9,506 bases of DNA. Origin: Chitinophagaceae bacterium (lineage in GTDB: Bacteria > Bacteroidota > Bacteroidia > Chitinophagales > Chitinophagaceae). Below are positions 7,321 through 9,506 of the stretch, one piece after another. The notes under the pieces were generated by a model, which worked only from the letters and a program-made list of their open reading frames with translations, was not told the DNA's origin and made no database searches. The DNA lies in contig CANEWV010000037.1 in assembly GCA_947442905.1 (NCBI GenBank), positions 1 to 9,506 of the forward strand, given 5' to 3'. Numbering within the stretch: position 1 is the first letter of the stretch; each line of letters begins with the position of its first letter. Both the position numbers and the translations under genes were made by a program.

Positions 7321-7339
7321 GGTTAGTCGTGCCAGCGAT

Positions 7340-8314
7340 CTACTGCAAAATGCTGGTGTTGTTGATTTTGTCTAAAATTTTATGGGCCACTTCCATCGCT
7401 AAATAACCATCAATTTCACTTACAACCGTAGGCTTGTTGTTTACAATGGCGTCAACAAACGATTCAAGTTCTAGTTTAATAGCGTTAAGTGGTTCGATGC
7501 TAGGATTGGCAATAGCAATGGTTTTTTTGCCATTTGGGGTGTCAATATCAAAAGAAAAAACATCTACGTCTTCTGGTTGCTTTAACTTAATGATTTCTGT
7601 TTTCTTTTCTAATAAATCAATGCCAATGTATGCGTCTTTTTGGAACAGCCTTACTTTGCGCATTTTTTTCATTGAAATTCTGCTGCTCGTTAAATTGGCA
7701 ACACAGCCATTGTTAAATTCAATTCTGACATTCGCAATATCCGGCGTATCAGTCATAACGGCGACACCACTTGCTGATATTGATTTTACATCTGATTTTA
7801 CGAGACTTAAAATAATGTCAATATCATGAATCATTAAATCTAAAATCACGCTTACCTCGGTACCTCTTGGATTGAATTGTGCGAGTCTGTGCACTTCAAT
7901 AAACATTGGGTTGAGGTTGAGTTCTTTTAGTGCTAAATAAGCAGGGTTAAAACGTTCTACATGTCCTACTTGCATTTTCACCCCCGCTTCTCTTACCATA
8001 TTTACAAGGTCTTTACCTTCTTGTAAGGTGTGGGCTAGTGGTTTTTCTACAAATACATGCTTGCCTTTTCTGATGGCCATCATACATACTTCGTAATGTA
8101 GGTCGGTAGGGGTAATGACGTCAATAATATCACAGGCTTCAATTAATTTTTCTTCATCAGAAAATCTTTTAAGGCCATGCGTATTGATCACTTCATTGGC
8201 ATTGTCATTGTTTGGATCAAAAAATCCAACAATTTTTACGCCTTCTATTTCTTTCCAATTGGAGATATGAAATTTTCCTAAATGACCTACGCCAAAAATC
8301 CCTACTTTAATCAT
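7340..8314 (-). CDS. Gfo/Idh/MocA-family NAD(P)-dependent oxidoreductase
   Basis: The 324-residue protein has an N-terminal Rossmann fold with GVGHLG at 8-13 and an acidic residue at the end of strand two (D33), consistent with NAD binding. The family EKP motif follows at 90-92 (K91 catalytic). The C-terminal alpha/beta domain carries LDLMIHDIDI at 158-167, giving D159 and the catalytic-type H163. VGHVERFNP near 117-124 recalls the UDP-N-acetylglucosamine 3-dehydrogenase branch of this family, but the substrate cannot be read from sequence alone and no partner aminotransferase is adjacent. It lies 71 bases downstream of the M23 peptidase gene on the same strand and may be read from that transcript; no good separate promoter was found. 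Its 3' end faces hisB. Confidence 0.9.
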   Translation of the reverse strand: MIKVGIFGVGHLGKFHISNWKEIEGVKIVGFFDPNNDNANEVINTHGLKRFSDEEKLIEACDIIDVITPTDLHYEVCMMAIRKGKHVFVEKPLAHTLQEGKDLVNMVREAGVKMQVGHVERFNPAYLALKELNLNPMFIEVHRLAQFNPRGTEVSVILDLMIHDIDIILSLVKSDVKSISASGVAVMTDTPDIANVRIEFNNGCVANLTSSRISMKKMRKVRLFQKDAYIGIDLLEKKTEIIKLKQPEDVDVFSFDIDTPNGKKTIAIANPSIEPLNAIKLELESFVDAIVNNKPTVVSEIDGYLAMEVAHKILDKINNTSILQ

Positions 8315-8385
8315 CTATGATTATTTGGCGTAAAGGTAGGCAAACGAGCTCCTTTAAGTCCCTAGGCGCACTCTATGTGGATATT

Positions 8386-9506
8386 TTACCTTTTCTTCTT
8401 AGCTGGCGCCTTTTTGGCTGGTGCTTTTTTTACAGGTGTCTTCTTTGATACAGGCTTTTTAGCTGTTTTTTTCTTGGTAGGTGTGGTCTTTTTCTTGGCA
8501 GACTTTTTAACTGGCTTCTTCTTTTTGCTGCTCGTTTTTTTACCTTTTTTCGACTTTTTAGATTTACTAACTGGCTTTTTTTCTAGTTCGTCAATGTTTG
8601 GAGAAAAAGTTGGGTATCTGTAATTTACTAGATCCACTTTATCAAAGATGACCGTTTCAGTTTTTAACTGTTGGGTACTTAAATCAATGAGTAGTTGAGG
8701 GTCAAAAGAGTAATCTTTATAACGCATTTCAAAGTGAAGGTGCGGCCCTGTCGAGTGACCACTTGTGCCGCCAAGTCCAATATGTTGTCCACTTTTCACG
8801 TATTGATTTTCGACAACATCTATTTTACATAAGTGACCATAAATTGTTTCCAGCCCATTTTTATGTCTGATAACAACGCAGTTGCCAAATCCAGATTTAT
8901 TAAACTGCGCATATCTGACAACACCATCAAATGCAGCAATAACTGTATCTCCAATGTTTAAGTCAACGTCTAAACCATGGTGCTGTCTGCCCCATCTTTT
9001 TCCGTATTCCGAATTTATTTTTCCATACCAGGTTAAAGAAAACTTTTCATCCTTGTTAATCAAAGGCAAATAAATTTCTTCTGGTAAATCATTAAACTCT
9101 ACACTATCATATACAAATGTGATGGCGTTCACCCAATCTTTTGTATAAATAGAATCGGTGGTTAGTAAAGAGTTTGTTATTGTGTTTGCACTATCGAGTG
9201 GTAAGGCAGGTGTTGAGGTCCAAGTTTTTTCGCTTAATATAATTGGGTCAGGAATAGGGTTGTAGTAAATACTTCTTACTGGCTTTCTTCCTCTTTTAGA
9301 TTTTTTCTTTTTGCCGCCCTTCTTTTTCTTGCTTGGTGTTTTTTTGGAACTGCTTGTTTTTTTCTTTGCAGGCGCTTTTTTCTTAGTTGGGGCTTTTTTA
9401 GAAGAAGACTTTTTTGCGGGTGTAGGTTTTTTCTTTTGCGCAAAACCTTCAGGAGCAACAATGCTTATAGCCACCAAAATGGTTAAAACTGCTATAATTT
9501 GACGCA
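8386..9506 (-). CDS. Secreted M23 (LytM-type) metallopeptidase with lysine-rich tails (start at window edge)
   Basis: The frame stays open to the right edge. A GTG at 9475-9477 would cut a signal peptide in half. The frame continues upstream for nine more codons to TG at 9505-9506, so an ATG whose A is base 9507 is the likely start. This gives 373 residues with a full signal peptide: MRQ, a hydrophobic run, and cleavage near GFA|QKKK. Numbered that way, residues 24-76 are a Lys/Ala/Pro/Ser-rich tail, about 155-270 are the peptidase domain, and 310-373 are a second Lys-rich tail. The M23 motifs are QHHGLD (zinc ligands H176 and D180), YGHL (H225) and GPHLHFEM (H256 and zinc ligand H258), so the enzyme looks intact. 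It should cut peptidoglycan cross-links in the periplasm; the tails are likely cell-envelope binding, which is inferred. Confidence 0.9.
   Translation of the reverse strand, partial: RQIIAVLTILVAISIVAPEGFAQKKKPTPAKKSSSKKAPTKKKAPAKKKTSSSKKTPSKKKKGGKKKKSKRGRKPVRSIYYNPIPDPIILSEKTWTSTPALPLDSANTITNSLLTTDSIYTKDWVNAITFVYDSVEFNDLPEEIYLPLINKDEKFSLTWYGKINSEYGKRWGRQHHGLDVDLNIGDTVIAAFDGVVRYAQFNKSGFGNCVVIRHKNGLETIYGHLCKIDVVENQYVKSGQHIGLGGTSGHSTGPHLHFEMRYKDYSFDPQLLIDLSTQQLKTETVIFDKVDLVNYRYPTFSPNIDELEKKPVSKSKKSKKGKKTSSKKKKPVKKSAKKKTTPTKKKTAKKPVSKKTPVKKAPAKKAPAKKKR
8389..8580 (-). repeat. Low-complexity region encoding the C-terminal lysine tail of the M23 peptidase
   Basis: This stretch encodes repeated KKx and xPxKK units ending in KKAPAKKAPAKKKR. 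It mirrors the N-terminal tail in composition, so the catalytic domain is framed by two basic arms. The plus-strand complement opens a spurious frame rich in Phe, Leu and Gly, which should not be read as a membrane protein. Confidence 0.75.
9280..9435 (-). repeat. Low-complexity region encoding the N-terminal lysine tail of the M23 peptidase
   Basis: This stretch encodes imperfect repeats such as APAKKK, TPAKKSSSKK and GGKKKKSK. On the plus strand it reads as T-rich DNA with many short runs of six to eight T. It sits directly after the signal peptide, before the catalytic domain. Its composition resembles histone-H1-like basic tails. Homopolymer runs make it a place where replication slippage could change tail length or frame. 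Confidence 0.75.

Noticed and set aside
7331..7357. Inverted repeat CCAGC ... GCTGG between the convergent hisB and oxidoreductase genes as a shared terminator
   Set aside because: The stem has only five clear pairs with a 15-base loop, overlaps the end of the oxidoreductase coding sequence, and has no T-tract on either strand.
8315..8385. Separate promoter for the Gfo/Idh/MocA gene (minus-strand TACCTTTA at 8338-8331)
   Set aside because: It has one mismatch to TAnnTTTG and there is no TTTG element at 19-21 bases upstream, so it cannot be supported.
8375..8623. Plus-strand frame rich in Phe, Leu and Gly that looks like a membrane protein
   Set aside because: It is the complement of the lysine-rich C-terminal tail of the M23 peptidase; AAG/AAA codons read backwards give Phe and Leu.
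9311..9502. Second Phe-rich plus-strand frame near the right edge
   Set aside because: It is the complement of the lysine-rich N-terminal tail and signal peptide of the same peptidase.

Overview
The window looks like chromosomal DNA of a member of the Bacteroidota, most likely in or near the Chitinophagaceae/Sphingobacteriia (the lineage is inferred, not proven). Evidence: AT-rich coding DNA, almost no Shine-Dalgarno sequences before the start codons, an exact match to the Bacteroidota sigma promoter (TTTG, 20 bases, TAnnTTTG), a DUF3472 protein, and a fused HisB whose phosphatase half lacks the zinc-loop cysteines.

Layout. (1) 1-963, plus strand: 3' part of a secreted-type DUF3472 protein fused to a C-terminal FKBP peptidyl-prolyl isomerase domain; its start lies left of the window. 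(2) 964-1171: a complete histidine attenuator, with a promoter, a 16-codon leader peptide holding five His codons, alternative RNA pairings and an intrinsic terminator that ends a few bases before hisG. (3) 1172-7320, plus strand: hisG, hisD and hisC, then two genes foreign to histidine synthesis (a secreted sorbosone-dehydrogenase-like beta-propeller and a small periplasmic c-type cytochrome), then bifunctional hisB. All six are close and co-directional, so the redox pair is probably co-transcribed with the his genes. hisH, hisA, hisF and hisI/E are not in the window. (4) 7340-9506, minus strand: a Gfo/Idh/MocA-family NAD(P)-dependent oxidoreductase and, upstream of it, a secreted M23 (LytM-type) metallopeptidase framed by lysine-rich tails. 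The first base of the M23 start codon appears to lie one base beyond the right edge.

How the parts work together. HisG makes the first committed step (PRPP + ATP). HisB performs the dehydratase and phosphatase steps, HisC the transamination between them, and HisD the final two oxidations to histidine. The leader would sense charged tRNA-His: stalling at the His codons frees 1095-1102 to pair with 1136-1143 and prevents the terminator at 1132-1159. The redox pair would pass electrons from an oxidised sugar or alcohol to the cytochrome in the periplasm; why it sits inside a his operon is unknown. The most notable items are the attenuator, its construction from two near-identical hairpin units, its possible leaderless leader peptide, and the inserted redox pair. 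No CRISPR array, tRNA, rRNA, IS element or prophage was seen.
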